Shown here piece by piece: positions 1-11,029 of a stretch of DNA of 64,000 nt. The position numbers were made by a program, and so were the translations under genes. Numbering within the stretch: the stretch's first letter is position 1; each line of letters begins with the position of its first letter. Source of the DNA: Orbilia blumenaviensis (Eukaryota; Ascomycota; Orbiliomycetes; Orbiliales; Orbiliaceae); the NCBI GenBank assembly GCA_036872755.1, contig JAVHNS010000007.1:744001-808000 (forward strand), in the 5' to 3' direction. A model generated the notes under the pieces. That model searched no databases and had not been told where the DNA came from. It worked only from the letters and a program-made list of their open reading frames with translations.

Positions 1-3000
1 ACGATTCAAGTACCTGTATATTTGATGATAGATGCATTAGATGAATGCATTGACCGTAGGGAACAATGTTTCCTCGAGCATTTGAAATCTCTGGTTAATA
101 TACCAGACGTAGATGATGCAATGCAAACGAGCGATGGTATTTCTAATACAGAATCCAAGAACCTCAAGCTCATAATCTCTGTTAGAGATAGTGTTGATAT
201 TGTGGGCGAACTTGCGACCTCGAAAATGACAGAAGCAACGGAGAATAACCTACCTAAGGGTATAAAAATCGTCGACATAACCTCCGAAAGAAATTCGAGT
301 GATCTTAGAGAGTACCTAATTCACGCGGCCGGCGAGGTACTCGCCCGCCGAATCAGTCGGATGCAATATGAAGCCTACTACGACTCACAGCTCTCTCGTA
401 TTGTTAAGATAGTCCATGGAAAAGCAAACGGGGATTTCACTTTGGCAAGATTGATTATTGCCAACCTTCAACAACCATCGAGAGATACTTTGGAAAAAAG
501 AATCAAACGGTTACCTTCTGCAATAGGTGAAATATACAAGGCTAGCTTAGAAGCCTTGACCGCAGACGAGCAAGAGTTTGTGGTGGCTGTCCTTAAATGG
601 GTCGTTTGGAGTGTTTCTGGGTTGAGTGTTCTTGAGATATCGGACCACTACAAGGATATTTACAAGCTTGGGAGCAAAGTTTCTTCTAGCCTAGCGGATG
701 GAGATGCCGATATGAAACTTTCTAGGATTAATGACAACGAAGACCCTGAGCGGGACCTAGGTCAAAGGAGCGCTGAAGGGGCCGACTATGAAGGCGATAT
801 TTTTGATAGAGGAGGTTCCGAGCGCGAACCCGACTACACAAACCCATTCGACGACCCCGAGGTCAAGGACACTATATATCACATCGAGAACGCTGGACGT
901 GACTTCTTTCGATATGACCGCAATACTGGAGTAGTCAACGTCGATATATCTATTAGGGAATGGATACAGCAAGATAATATAGATCCTGGTTCTCCAGTTG
1001 GGGATTCTCGAGGGTTCAACAAGTTTCGCGACAGCCACGGTAACACCGTTTTTCAATTTACATTAGCCCGTGAGTTAACCAACTATCGATCGCATTTACC
1101 ATCCAACTTTGAAGCAGATTGATGCATTTTCATTTATATCTATTAATATTAACATACTAATATATTTAACATTGCAGCATTGTTTGTAAGATATGGAGAC
1201 ACATTGTCACATTTGTTTGACAAAAAAGAAGCCCACATGTCCATTGCTCTTGCTATATGTAGGTTTTATTTTCACCTTGACCCTGATTTAAAGCGGAGGT
1301 ATAGGAAAGCAATTTAAGTGGAAAGGATACGTCTCTGACATCTAGTCCAATAGTTCGCACTTTAAACAACGACGAATTTCAGGATAAGTATATGCCTTGG
1401 AAGCCGGACTGGACAGGAGGTGCGAGCGCATTTGGTCCTAGAAAGACGCTTAGATATGAAATTGAGCACTGGCCTGACCATATACGGGCGCTACAAGAAT
1501 GGTGGACAGAAGAGAGTCTTACTAGCAGCTGGTGGACAGAGTTATTAGCAGAGCTTTCGATATTTACGAGACCGGAAAACTGGTATAGGTGGAATATTCA
1601 GCGTCCTGATTTAAGCCTCAACTCCGAAAGATATGACCAACATTGGCATATTGGGGATGCACGGGGATTCGCAACGGGATTTGATCCCAGTCCGGGTGCA
1701 GAGCTTTTCTGGCTATTCTTTCAAGAACCAATACACTTCGCCTCCAGCATGGGGTTACCCCTCTTGATTGATGTCCTTGTTCGGCAAATGAGAATCTCGA
1801 CACCAGCAGCTGTAAGCGGGGGGAAACCAATGTCGAATCCAACTCATATTCGCAAAATCAAAAACTTTAGAGACGCAAAAGTCGAGGTGCTGTTTCAGGA
1901 GCACTGTAGACGCGGAGATTATAGCCAATATGGCGGTTCTATGCTTGAATTAAGCTATGACATAGCGTTGGCCAAATTGGTCCAAGAAATGGGCCACCAA
2001 GAACTCCTGGAGCGTCTGGAAACGTTAACTAGTCGCCTTGCGCCTAACGCGCCTGCAGTTGCAGATGAACGCCCCTCCAGAGTATCACCGGTTGTACTTG
2101 TTCAACACCTTACCGAAAATGAGGTTTGGCCCAGCGATAAAGCCAAACTTAGAGTCAAACGCAAAGCAATATTTACTCTAGTAAATGAAGTAACCTCTTC
2201 GCAAGGTACACTCGAGGCGTATGAAATCCTCTGCAACAGCGTTAATATACTCGGAAGGCCTCCGCTATGTATAGCCAATTCAAACCCAATAATCATAAAA
2301 CAACTCCTCAAGTACGGCGCAAATATTAACAATTATAACGGACCGTCTCGTGTGGGCGATAGTATTGTGCCCCCGCTCTACAGAGAACCGCCATTGAAAT
2401 TTGTTCTGCTTAGGGCTTCTGAGGCCCGAGCACAGGATGAAAAGCAACTCGCGAATCTTCTGCGAACAGCGGAGCTGTTAATCTTGGGAGGTGCAGGATT
2501 AGCATTAGACGAATCATACCTCGCGCCCTTGACATGCATTCACCTAGCGGCTTTGATCCAGGATTTTAAATTATTCAGACTACTTTGCGTTTCTGGAGAC
2601 TGGAATATAAATATGCAAGATGACCAGGGCCGAACACCATTACATTGCCTTTTCGCCGGGAGGAGACCGACGGATCGAGAACGTGTAGAGGAAATCATCA
2701 GTATCTTCAAGGTGATGCTCAAGATGAAGACGGAAGAGGACCTCATCAACGTGGAGGATGAAGCAGGACGAAATGTCCTTGCCCTCGCCGTAGGGGGTGG
2801 GTTCATAGAGGCTGTGGAAGTACTTGTCAGCATGGGTGTGGATGTACTTGACGAGGACAAGTTAGGTTCAAACTGTTTTCACCATTTGGCCACGCCTTGT
2901 GATGGTTCGAACGGAAGCCTAGGACGCCCGAGTGTCGACGTCCCTTTCATGAAGCTATCTCGTGCGGATCTTGATCACCAAAATGACTTAAATATTGCAG

Positions 3001-4839
3001 ATGTCCTGATAAGAGCTGGCCTAGACTACACAAAGCCAAATTACGCCGGAGAAACTCCATTGTATACCGCGGTTAAGACCGGTAAATGGCTATTGGCCAG
3101 GTATCTCCTCAAAAAATACGATGAACTAGCCCTGGAATCCCTAGCAAACGGAACCGCCAATCCACTCTTATCGTCAACGCTATTGGATAAAACAACTTTA
3201 TTCCATGCTTTAATTCAAGGAGCACATAATCGGGCGATTTTCATATCTCCGTTAACAAAGGAACACTCAGAGGCCGTTGAGTTTTTAAACGAGCTAAATG
3301 GCATATTATCTAAATACACTGATACTAAAAAATTAATGATACAAGGCGATAATAACGGGAATACCCCCTTGCATTGGGCCATTGACCAGAACCCCCGTCT
3401 GCTGGTCCGCCTTAATTCTATGAACTGGGTGGCTAAGCTCATATCTCTCGAGATCTTTCAAGCTATAATTGCCGTCAACCCCGAGGTAGCTTTCGCCTAT
3501 AACCACAGCCTAGAATGCGCACTGGATTCAGTGATCTGGAATGTGGCCGTGACCGTGGAGGGAATATCGTATGGTCATAGGGATTACGAGAAAAACTTAG
3601 TATACCTCGCTAGGGTACTCAAATATTTTTGGTTACACCTGCAAGAAGGCTTAGTCACACCTAAATTTCCCTTCGCTTTTCTTTTCGGGTCGATATCGCT
3701 AAATATAGGGGGAGATCATTCCGGAGATTCACAGAAGTTGATATCCCGTTTCGGGATTGCGGAAATACTTGATCAGTATGATGCAGTTTGTAAGGCTCGT
3801 TATGGATGGCACCTATCTGAATATACATCTATTATGAGCTTCGGGCTTCGGAAGTCCCACCGATATGCGTGGCATGGTCGTGATTTTTCATCCCCGGCCT
3901 CGGGGTTCGCAAGGCCGACAAAAATAGGTTGGACATCGGTCCCCATGAAGCTTTCGACCAACATGCTTAGAGCATTACAGATAGGTATGCATGATAATGT
4001 TTACTTCGCTCCAGTGGATTACCTTCTTTGCCTCCAGCACTTTTCTTTGAGGCTAGATTATGCTTAAGTCCTGAGATACGACTGATATGCGAATATCTTA
4101 CTTTAGAACCCAAACCATGGTACTATCAGTTCGGCATATCAGACAACCCAATACCCCCTATGGATACGGGATTCTACTTCGAAGTAAAATTTAGTAGTAA
4201 GCCATCCGAGTATGTGTACATCATTATCCACCTCGCAAACTCTTTGCTTAAGTATCGTGCCTTATGCGACTAATAATTGGGAAAACTGCTAACGAGTCCC
4301 TTTACTGGTATATGAAATATAGATTTTCAGAGGATGGCGTGTTCTGCGAGTTTGGCCTCAAGTCACCGTCTTCAACAGCGCCGGAAGTCACTTGCGATAT
4401 ATTTGACGGGCTTGTTTCTGTTACCGGTCGCTCATATATCGAGTGGCAGGACTACGTGCACTATAAATCCCGCGCAGATTCCAAAGGGGTCGAGAAGAAA
4501 AACCCATTTACCGACTCAAAATCCCTTTGCTTCGGCTGTGGCGTAAACCCGGTGCGGCAGGTGGCCTTTTTCACTGTCGATGGTGCTATAGCCTATACTG
4601 GCATTCCTATCGACCAGAGCATTTTCTACCCCTTTTTTGGTTTCACTAACTACACCGGCGAGTGCAAACTAAATTTCGGTGCAGAAAGGTTTATGTTTGA
4701 GGTAGCTAATTTTGATGGATGGGAGATGGATTGGCGCGGGCGGCCGCTAGATACGGACAAGGATACATCTAGACTTCGTATACGGTTTAGGGAGCGTAGG
4801 TGTAGGACTACTGAGATAATTAAGTCTTTGGCCGTTTAG
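1..4839 (+). pseudogene. NACHT-ankyrin-SPRY STAND (NLR-like) gene, 5'-truncated by window, frame-disrupted
   Basis: The reading frame is open from base 1 and enters inside a NACHT NTPase: a Walker B motif (YLMIDALDEC) lies at bases 19-48. Segment 1..1069 ends at a GTGAGT donor. An intron with a TACTAA branch point leads to an acceptor at 1175-1177, and exon 2 runs from 1178. The frame changes between about 1302 and 1317, where I see no usable intron. A long open frame then runs from 1305 to 4067 with ankyrin repeats (for example GRTPLH, GNTPLHWA, GETPLYTA). Near 4025 the frame shifts again into 4028..4273, then into 4264..4839, whose end (YPFFGFTNYTGECKLNFG) looks like the C-terminal strands of a SPRY domain. 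Fungal NACHT/ankyrin proteins are STAND receptors thought to act in non-self recognition or programmed cell death. The repeated frame changes suggest a decaying allele. Assembly indels or unrecognised introns are the alternatives. The N-terminal effector domain is outside the window. Confidence 0.6.
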
Positions 4840-5009
4840 GGTATGACTAATGCTTTCCACATCTTCTCCATACTATTTATCCTGATTCCGCACCACAAGT
4901 AGGTAATGCCTTAATAGAAATATGTACGTACATTATAATAGTGCAATACTAAATATTATCTCAGCCTAAGGCTAGAGATATTTACCTAGTGCTGTGCTAT
5001 GGTGGAGTC

Positions 5010-5450
5010 TTACTTAATACATAAAGCCATCCCAACAGATCTTGGTGCGGTCATTTCAAACCCATATTTTTCATAGAGCTTGTAAGCTTCACCATCCGCG
5101 ATTAAGCTAACATACGCGCCAGTAAAAAGCTCCTTCTTGACCCAGTCCATTAGCGTTTGCATTATCCCTTTTCCAATACCACGGCCTTGATAAGCCGGTT
5201 CAACTGCGACGTCCACGACCTGTACAAAAAGACCTCCATCCCCGATGAGCCTGCCCATTCCTACTACCCTGCCATCACCTTTAAGGCGAACTACAACCCC
5301 AAATAAGGTATTCGGGAGACCTCGGGCTATCGCCTCCCGCGATTTCGGCGTGAGGCCAGAGACTACGCGGAGACGAAAGTAGTCATCCGCTGGAGGAGTT
5401 TCATGCAAAATTTCGAAATCTTCGAGTGTCGTTGTCTCGTGCTCAGCCAT
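5010..5450 (-). CDS. GNAT-family N-acetyltransferase, 146 aa
   Basis: This is a single-exon gene of the usual GNAT size. The acetyl-CoA binding motif A is visible near residues 80-100: a beta-strand (VQVVDVAVEP) followed by YQGRGIGKGIM, the (Q/R)xxGxG/A pyrophosphate-binding loop. The C-terminal motif B region ends in AYKLYEKYGFE, typical of small cytosolic GNATs. It should transfer an acetyl group from acetyl-CoA to an amine, but the substrate cannot be read from the sequence. The start codon at 5450 is the first ATG of the frame with the whole domain downstream. It lies convergent to the disrupted NACHT gene, with 170 bp between them. I see no intron. A single-exon GNAT of this type is common in Pezizomycotina and often of unknown role. 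Confidence 0.85.
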   Translation of the reverse strand: MAEHETTTLEDFEILHETPPADDYFRLRVVSGLTPKSREAIARGLPNTLFGVVVRLKGDGRVVGMGRLIGDGGLFVQVVDVAVEPAYQGRGIGKGIMQTLMDWVKKELFTGAYVSLIADGEAYKLYEKYGFEMTAPRSVGMALCIK

Positions 5451-6306
5451 TTCCGGTTCGAAGTGATGAATGTAACCTGGTGAAGCCCTTTCCTGTGTTG
5501 CTCTTGTTGCAAATCGTTCGTTGTGGCGACGTCTCGGCCGAGATTGATTCGACTAGCCTTTGCCAGATTCAAACGTTATTAAGTGATACTATGATTTAAA
5601 GAGGCTTGAGATAGATGGAAAGGAGGTAGAATGATTGCGCAAGTACGAGGCAAAATGTACTCGTGAAGGAAATATCTTGCTGGAGGGCCGTTACCCGATG
5701 TTCCGGCCATATTATCGGCGCTGACTAATGTGTGAACTTGATACTTTCCTAATTGGGAGAATGGTCTTCAGCCAATCAAATCCCGGCATCCAAGCCTGGT
5801 CCTCGGCAGTTAGGTTAAGCGTCTGGTTTTACAAGACAAATCTTCGACTTCGTGATATGGTATGTGACCTCATGCCTCGAAACTTCATATTTGGTATTTT
5901 GATTACCTGGTTCAAGCTGGATAATTCCAAGTAAGTCCGTTGAAAGTTTGGGCGTTACATCCACCTAAATCCGGATATGTCTACCTCGTATGCACATATG
6001 AGAATAATATTCGAGCAATCTAGCAGTCGCCCAAGAATTCGCTTTAGTCAAGATTCGATTTTTTGTTATATAAATACGGATGCGTGCACCCTCTTCTAGC
6101 CATTACATATCTAAAAACCATAGCTATTTATCAAGTGGCATATCTTCAAATCCTTTGTAGAGAGATCCTCTATAGATCTGGTGCTCTTTTATTGATATCT
6201 CTCATTCTCCTATATTATAACAATCTATTCCCATCCTAATTCACCATTACTCGAAAATCCTCAACCAAGATCCCCCAAACCTTCGTCCGAAACATTCAGA
6301 ATCACT
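5451..6306. other. Intergenic region between two divergent genes
   Basis: This 856-bp stretch separates the GNAT gene (minus) from the alpha/beta hydrolase (plus). It should hold both promoters. A TATATAAA box lies at 6067-6074 on the hydrolase side, followed by a C/T-rich leader (6190-6300). The 60-70 codon open frames here have no coding character. Confidence 0.5.
6067..6074 (+). promoter_or_regulatory. TATA-box candidate of the alpha/beta hydrolase gene
   Basis: The sequence TATATAAA sits 233 bp upstream of the hydrolase ATG and precedes a pyrimidine-rich leader, an arrangement common at fungal promoters. The transcription start is not known, so this is positional inference only. Confidence 0.4.
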
Positions 6307-7284
6307 ATGGCGCACTCTGGATATCATGCTAAGATTGGAGCAGCTGCCCAAATCCCAATCAATGATTCAACACCAATCATTTCTTTCAGTCCTGTCATTT
6401 TGCCTGCCCCAAAACGTCGTGTCGACTTGGAACTGCGTGTCACGTTTCCAGCTACTGGGGATGCACTCCCAATTATCCTTCTCTCTCACGGCCAAGGGGC
6501 GAGTAATTACCTTTCCTCATTGGAAGGGTACGCCCCCTTGGCTGAATTTTATGCGGCCCACGGCTTTGCAGTGTTCCAACCAACGCACTTAAGGTCCGGG
6601 TTTCTAGGCGGTAGCCTCCCGTGGCCAAAGGGTGACGAAATGTGGTGGAGGGGAGGAGCAGAAGATATGGTCCAGATCCTAGATAGTCTCGATACCATTG
6701 AATCAACTGTGCCTGGTCTTAAGGGCCGCCTTGACCACTCCAAAATCAGTGCTGTCGGACATTCAGCTGGCTGCTTTTCAGTTTACGGGCTCCTGGGATT
6801 CTCCAACACTGACCCTCGAGACGGCTCGGTTTATCATCAGTTCGATAGCCGTGTTAAAGCAGGTGTCGCTCTAGCTGGCCCTGGAGCCGGGGGCGAAAAC
6901 CTGTCGGAACGTGGGAAGGGCATGCTGCCATTTTATGGGGGAGAATTTAGCAAGATGGCCGCCCCAACTTTGGTGGTTTATGGTGATGATGATGCCAGTC
7001 CGCATCTAACGGTTCGAGGTGCCGATTGGCATGCGGACCCGTATCATCAAGCTCCGGGACCAAAAGATCTAATTACACTCACTGGCGCGAAGCATGGATT
7101 AGGAGGAATTAGCGGATGGGATACAGCCGAGACTTTGGATGAAAGCCCAGAGCTGCTAGGCATTGTACAGAGGATGACTTGGGCATATCTAAGAAGTCAG
7201 CTTTTTGAAGGAGATACTGCTTGGGAAGAAGCCTGCAAGGCTTTTGCAGGGATTGGGAAAGGAACAGTTGAAAGTAAAGAGTAA
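6307..7284 (+). CDS. Alpha/beta-hydrolase (PAF-acetylhydrolase/chlorophyllase-like), 325 aa
   Basis: This is a single-exon gene whose ATG is in a good context (CACTATGGC). The catalytic triad can be proposed directly: nucleophile elbow GHSAG with Ser153, acid in VVYGDDD (Asp227-229), and His263 in the block GAKHGLGG. The oxyanion-hole strand is ILLSHGQG (residues 57-64). Length and motif order fit the bacterial/fungal alpha/beta hydrolases often annotated as chlorophyllase-like or platelet-activating-factor acetylhydrolase-like. No signal peptide or transmembrane segment is seen, so it is probably cytosolic. It should hydrolyse an ester or related bond, but the substrate cannot be inferred. 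It is convergent with the membrane-protein gene downstream. Confidence 0.85.
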   Translation: MAHSGYHAKIGAAAQIPINDSTPIISFSPVILPAPKRRVDLELRVTFPATGDALPIILLSHGQGASNYLSSLEGYAPLAEFYAAHGFAVFQPTHLRSGFLGGSLPWPKGDEMWWRGGAEDMVQILDSLDTIESTVPGLKGRLDHSKISAVGHSAGCFSVYGLLGFSNTDPRDGSVYHQFDSRVKAGVALAGPGAGGENLSERGKGMLPFYGGEFSKMAAPTLVVYGDDDASPHLTVRGADWHADPYHQAPGPKDLITLTGAKHGLGGISGWDTAETLDESPELLGIVQRMTWAYLRSQLFEGDTAWEEACKAFAGIGKGTVESKE

Positions 7285-7636
7285 CACTGCTTCGCTTGAT
7301 TCTATAATCGTCTTTAAATTTTATAAATCTTGTACAATTGTACGGAAACTAAAGATCATTAGTAGTGAATTGAGAATTGTCCTCTCTTGGCCAGCCTTAC
7401 ATTAATTTGGGTGATATCGAGCCACTTCGTGGAAGCTAGTTTACGAGATCAGGTAATATATACAATATGAAACTTAGAATATATAAATGCAAATATCAAA
7501 ACAGGTGTAAATAGAAATGTAAATGTAAATAAAAAAGAAAATATACTCGAAGGGTAAAGGAGCTTTCGCGAATTATAGCCGGTTTAATCCCCGGACCCAG
7601 CAGTCTATCATAACATCGTAACTTTCTCGGGACGGG
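7285..7636. other. Convergent 3' ends, no gene
   Basis: This AT-rich 352 bp between two convergent genes should hold both 3' UTRs and polyadenylation signals. The AAATGTAAATGTAAATAAAA stretch around 7516-7535 is a plausible polyadenylation region. No coding frame or RNA gene is visible. Confidence 0.4.
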
Positions 7637-9568
7637 TTATATGTAGTAACCTTGCCGCCGAAGAGGCCCGACATTCTCCGGTCGACCAAATCCAGAATGT
7701 GCAGCTCCACTAGCTACAAGCGCGCTGTCCTGCTCCTTCAACTCTCCAAACCTCAATCTTTGCCTATAAAGCGTCCTTGGTTCTAAATCGCTCCGGGCCA
7801 GCGAATTGCCTTGCATCATCTTATCTAATTCTGGATTCCTCGTTGTCGCCACAACCTGTGAGAACGACATTTCGGAGACAAGGCCGTTCTGTTTGACTGC
7901 GAGAGCACCCACTATCAACGAAACTAATGCAACAGTCGTGCCGATTGAGTAGGCAATTATCAAATTCGTCTTGTCGTATTTCCAAACGTTACTGAATGTC
8001 GTAACTGTGCAATTCGCTGTCGTGATATTCCTAACTCCGAGATCTGGGAATGCTAGCAGCGACATGGAGTAGTTTAGACTCAGTTGTTCCGCTAAGCCTC
8101 TAATTGATTCCTTTATTTCGTCAATTGGGCCATTGCCACCTTCTGCCGTTACAGTGTTAGGCCTGACAAATGACGGCATGTTGAGAATGCTGGTGTCTTT
8201 GGTGAACAACTTTCCCGCACGGGTTTCATAATTAACAGTTCCCACGAAAAGCCCGGCCAGGATTCGATAAATAATTTGATGGCGTCCAAGCTCCACCTCA
8301 CTAATGTTTCGCTCGTTTGCCCATGGCCAGCCCATTGTCCAGTTGATTTCTTGCCCGTATTGTATATTTTCGACGAGAGGATAGCGCTGGACGCCGTTGT
8401 CGAACTCTTGTCGGAGGGAGACGGTTGAGTTGAATCCTTCGCAGTAGAATGTTTCTACGCCATTTTTGTCCCAGAAAGTTGCATTCGGAATGTTGGTAGC
8501 GTCCTTTCTGACGAGATGGCCGACCCACAGTTTCCCAGTTGTATTAGATATTGTCGCGAAGTACTGATATATAGATGTATACTCGTAGGGGTTTCCGCCC
8601 TTCGATGTCGCCCATGGTGCCACGGTGCTATTACTGAGTTCCCATGGCGAATTTTCATCATTGGGGTCGGTTTCGGTACATTTCCAAAGCGCTGCATTAT
8701 ATGTAAGGCTGTAGGAACAGTTAGTTCCGCAAGGCGAATTATAACCAACTGGTTCTCCAAGGTAGCCTGTTAGTGTTGCGATTTTCAGAGCCAGGGGGCT
8801 AGGGTTCCACGAAGTTGCGGTGTATTCCTGAAAAGCCAAGTCCCCGAGATATTCGCCGGTTTGGGGTTCACCGGCCCCAGAGTAGGCCCTATTGTAGTCC
8901 TTGACGGATAGGTCAAGTGATGGAACTTGACAGTCCCTATAGCTGACAGAACCAAGGGATTGAACAGTTAATGTGGTTGGTGCAACAATCGACATGATTG
9001 GTAGGAGCCAGCGAAGGGTAATCATAATAGCGGCGAGGGGTTGCTGTATCCATATCGAATAATAAAATAGAGACACAATTTGATAAGTCGCCCCGAATAA
9101 TGCATCGATTGCGCGGAAACTAGTGCCTTTATCTTTCTGCTTTAATCCCAACCAGACTACTTGCTCGTAACATATCAGGATTGATGTTGCAAAGCAGGTC
9201 TTAACGATTAGCGCCATGGCAAGACCGTATCTTCCGACCCAAACAACATTTTCATACGGTTTCCCGTTGAGGCGTGTAAAATAGGCATGGTTTCCGACTG
9301 CGAGGGCTATCCCAGTGAAGAATGACACAAGACAAAGGGCTGGTGACTGCCACGTTATCCCCCATTTACTTTGTGGTGGCGGCCCTTCAGGTTCCGGTTT
9401 GCCCTTTAAGTCATCTTCTGGATCAATAGCTATCGGTGTATCAACTGGTGGATATGGAACTGGTTTCCGAGAAATTGGAGATTCTGAGGCAGAATGAGAC
9501 ATCCAGTGGGGTCGTGAATACATTTCCGTCCCATAGACGGTGATTTCGGGGCTCTGCATCGACGCCAT
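7637..9568 (-). CDS. Fungal multi-pass membrane protein with large N-glycosylated loop, 643 aa
   Basis: This is a single-exon gene. The N-terminal 70 residues are hydrophilic and proline-rich. Hydrophobic segments lie at about 73-97, 113-140 and 158-200. A long loop (about 205-530) follows, carrying roughly ten N-x-S/T sites and several cysteines, as expected for an extracytoplasmic domain. A last transmembrane helix lies at about 536-558 (YSIGTTVALVSLIVGALAV) with an 85-residue cytoplasmic tail. The short motif ATTRNPELD after the last helix recurs in a large Pezizomycotina family, sometimes annotated without good reason as formylmethionine deformylase-like. No catalytic motif is visible and the function is unknown. 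A surface or vacuolar membrane location is inferred from topology and glycosylation sites. Confidence 0.75.
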   Translation of the reverse strand: MASMQSPEITVYGTEMYSRPHWMSHSASESPISRKPVPYPPVDTPIAIDPEDDLKGKPEPEGPPPQSKWGITWQSPALCLVSFFTGIALAVGNHAYFTRLNGKPYENVVWVGRYGLAMALIVKTCFATSILICYEQVVWLGLKQKDKGTSFRAIDALFGATYQIVSLFYYSIWIQQPLAAIMITLRWLLPIMSIVAPTTLTVQSLGSVSYRDCQVPSLDLSVKDYNRAYSGAGEPQTGEYLGDLAFQEYTATSWNPSPLALKIATLTGYLGEPVGYNSPCGTNCSYSLTYNAALWKCTETDPNDENSPWELSNSTVAPWATSKGGNPYEYTSIYQYFATISNTTGKLWVGHLVRKDATNIPNATFWDKNGVETFYCEGFNSTVSLRQEFDNGVQRYPLVENIQYGQEINWTMGWPWANERNISEVELGRHQIIYRILAGLFVGTVNYETRAGKLFTKDTSILNMPSFVRPNTVTAEGGNGPIDEIKESIRGLAEQLSLNYSMSLLAFPDLGVRNITTANCTVTTFSNVWKYDKTNLIIAYSIGTTVALVSLIVGALAVKQNGLVSEMSFSQVVATTRNPELDKMMQGNSLARSDLEPRTLYRQRLRFGELKEQDSALVASGAAHSGFGRPENVGPLRRQGYYI

Positions 9569-10279
9569 GGCCAGTATAATTTAGATCGGTATTTTGTTGT
9601 GCCAAGTTTTAACCTTGGACTTTGAGATTCGAACTTTCTGAGAACAATAAAGAAAGGACAAAGGGAACAATGGCTTTGAATACGAAATTTAGGGAGGCAT
9701 ATAAAAGTTAATTAAGGGTTGGCACCGTCCTTGTTCAGCAAGTCCCGGCTTACGATTTGCACCGGCCATGGCAACCCTATTCGTGCGACTCGTTGTGCAT
9801 CATCGGGTAGCCTAGCGAGCTAGCAGATTGTCCCAGTGGATAAATGTCAAACACGCCTGTGCAGGTGCCAAGGATGCCTGGAGAAGCGGCAAAGCGGCTC
9901 CATTTAAAAATAACATGGCAGGATAGGTGGATGGAGGCTCCGACGGAAAACAGTCGCCCCATTCGCTGTGGGCGAAATATTGCTTTTTGAACTGAACTTT
10001 TAGGTATGGCACGAAAAGTTCTATGGTCATGAGTCGCACTGTGGAGCAGAGACAAATTTGAAATATCTAAATTTCAGGTTTCAGCATGACGAGGTGCAGT
10101 CATTAAATACCACGATGCCTGGATACCTTTAGAACCCTCGAAACCCGTTGCCCTTCCATTGAGCTTTTAAGCAAATGCTACTAACATATTGGGTATATAG
10201 TAATTCGGGAAACGTATCGATTGTACGTATTTTAGTCTGTTCGTGAGGCTCATAACTATCTGGAGAGTATTCGATTCCT
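9569..10279. other. Intergenic region, promoter of the membrane protein and 3' side of LSM3
   Basis: These 711 bp hold no credible coding frame. The first part is the upstream region of the membrane-protein gene and the last part the 3' flank of LSM3. Two open frames of 75-92 codons at 9777-10055 overlap each other and have no recognisable content. Confidence 0.4.
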
Positions 10280-10762
10280 TCATGTTGTCGTTGCTATAAT
10301 GACAACGCTATCGCCTGGATATAGGCAGCATAGTTAGCTCCACTCGAAAGTGAAAAACGGGGGTATCCAACAGACCTCTGACGAACAGCATCTCCGAGTT
10401 TTTCTTAACCGTCTATAGAGACATAAACCTTAGTATCCACACCATATTCTAGAGTGATTGCTGGATCAAGATCATACCCGTATTGTGTCATCGTCGTCTT
10501 CGTCAACCACGTAAATGGTCTCCTCAACCTCTCCAAGTACTAGATTGCAATGCGAGTCGTAGGCCTGAATAGATGTTACTCGATATCGTTAGCATTCTCC
10601 CAGCTATATGTATCGTGACTGGTGGTGGGGGATACACACGTGTAGCCTGCCTCTGAGCTCACGATCCCCGCGTAGCTTGACAAAAACGACTTCGTCGAGG
10701 GAAAGCCGGACGAGATCTAACGGTTCAGCAACGGCGCTGGCGCCATTTTCCGTGTCGGCCAT
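10280..10762 (-). CDS. LSM3: U6 snRNA-associated Sm-like protein LSm3, 93 aa
   Basis: There are four exons on the minus strand: 10640..10762, 10478..10564, 10376..10412 and 10280..10314. They join in frame (282 nt). The product has the Sm1 motif ([21 protein letters not shown]) split by intron 1 after GRLH, then [12 protein letters not shown], and the Sm2 motif [12 protein letters not shown] split by intron 3. LSm3 is part of the LSm2-8 ring that binds the 3' end of U6 snRNA in the nucleus, and of the LSm1-7 ring in cytoplasmic mRNA decay. The start was taken at the ATG giving MADTEN, because the in-frame ATG 40 codons upstream would add a non-conserved extension. It is divergent from the uL15m gene, with 267 bp between start codons. 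Confidence 0.95.
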
Positions 10763-11029
10763 TTTTTTCTGAAGAAAGCCTGTTCGATGGTTTGGTGAAG
10801 GTTCGGTGGATGGGAATGTGTTTGAGAGCTTCTGCCGATATTCAAGCGTTGAGGTGGTTTTGGCGGGCAAAGCAAATTTCAACCTGCGCTCGCAACACCA
10901 AAGGAAAGGTCACATTTCGACGTCTGCTATCAACCAACCCTCCAACCTCTCGATCGCACCCGATTATTGGCTTTCTGTCCGGACTCCTGATCTTTGGGAG
11001 AGTCGGAGAGGCTCCCATCGATTGCGACA
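10763..11029. promoter_or_regulatory. Putative bidirectional promoter between LSM3 and the uL15m gene
   Basis: Only 267 bp separate the two start codons, so both genes must share this sequence for their core promoters. No clear TATA box is seen, which suits housekeeping promoters. This is inferred from spacing alone. Confidence 0.5.
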
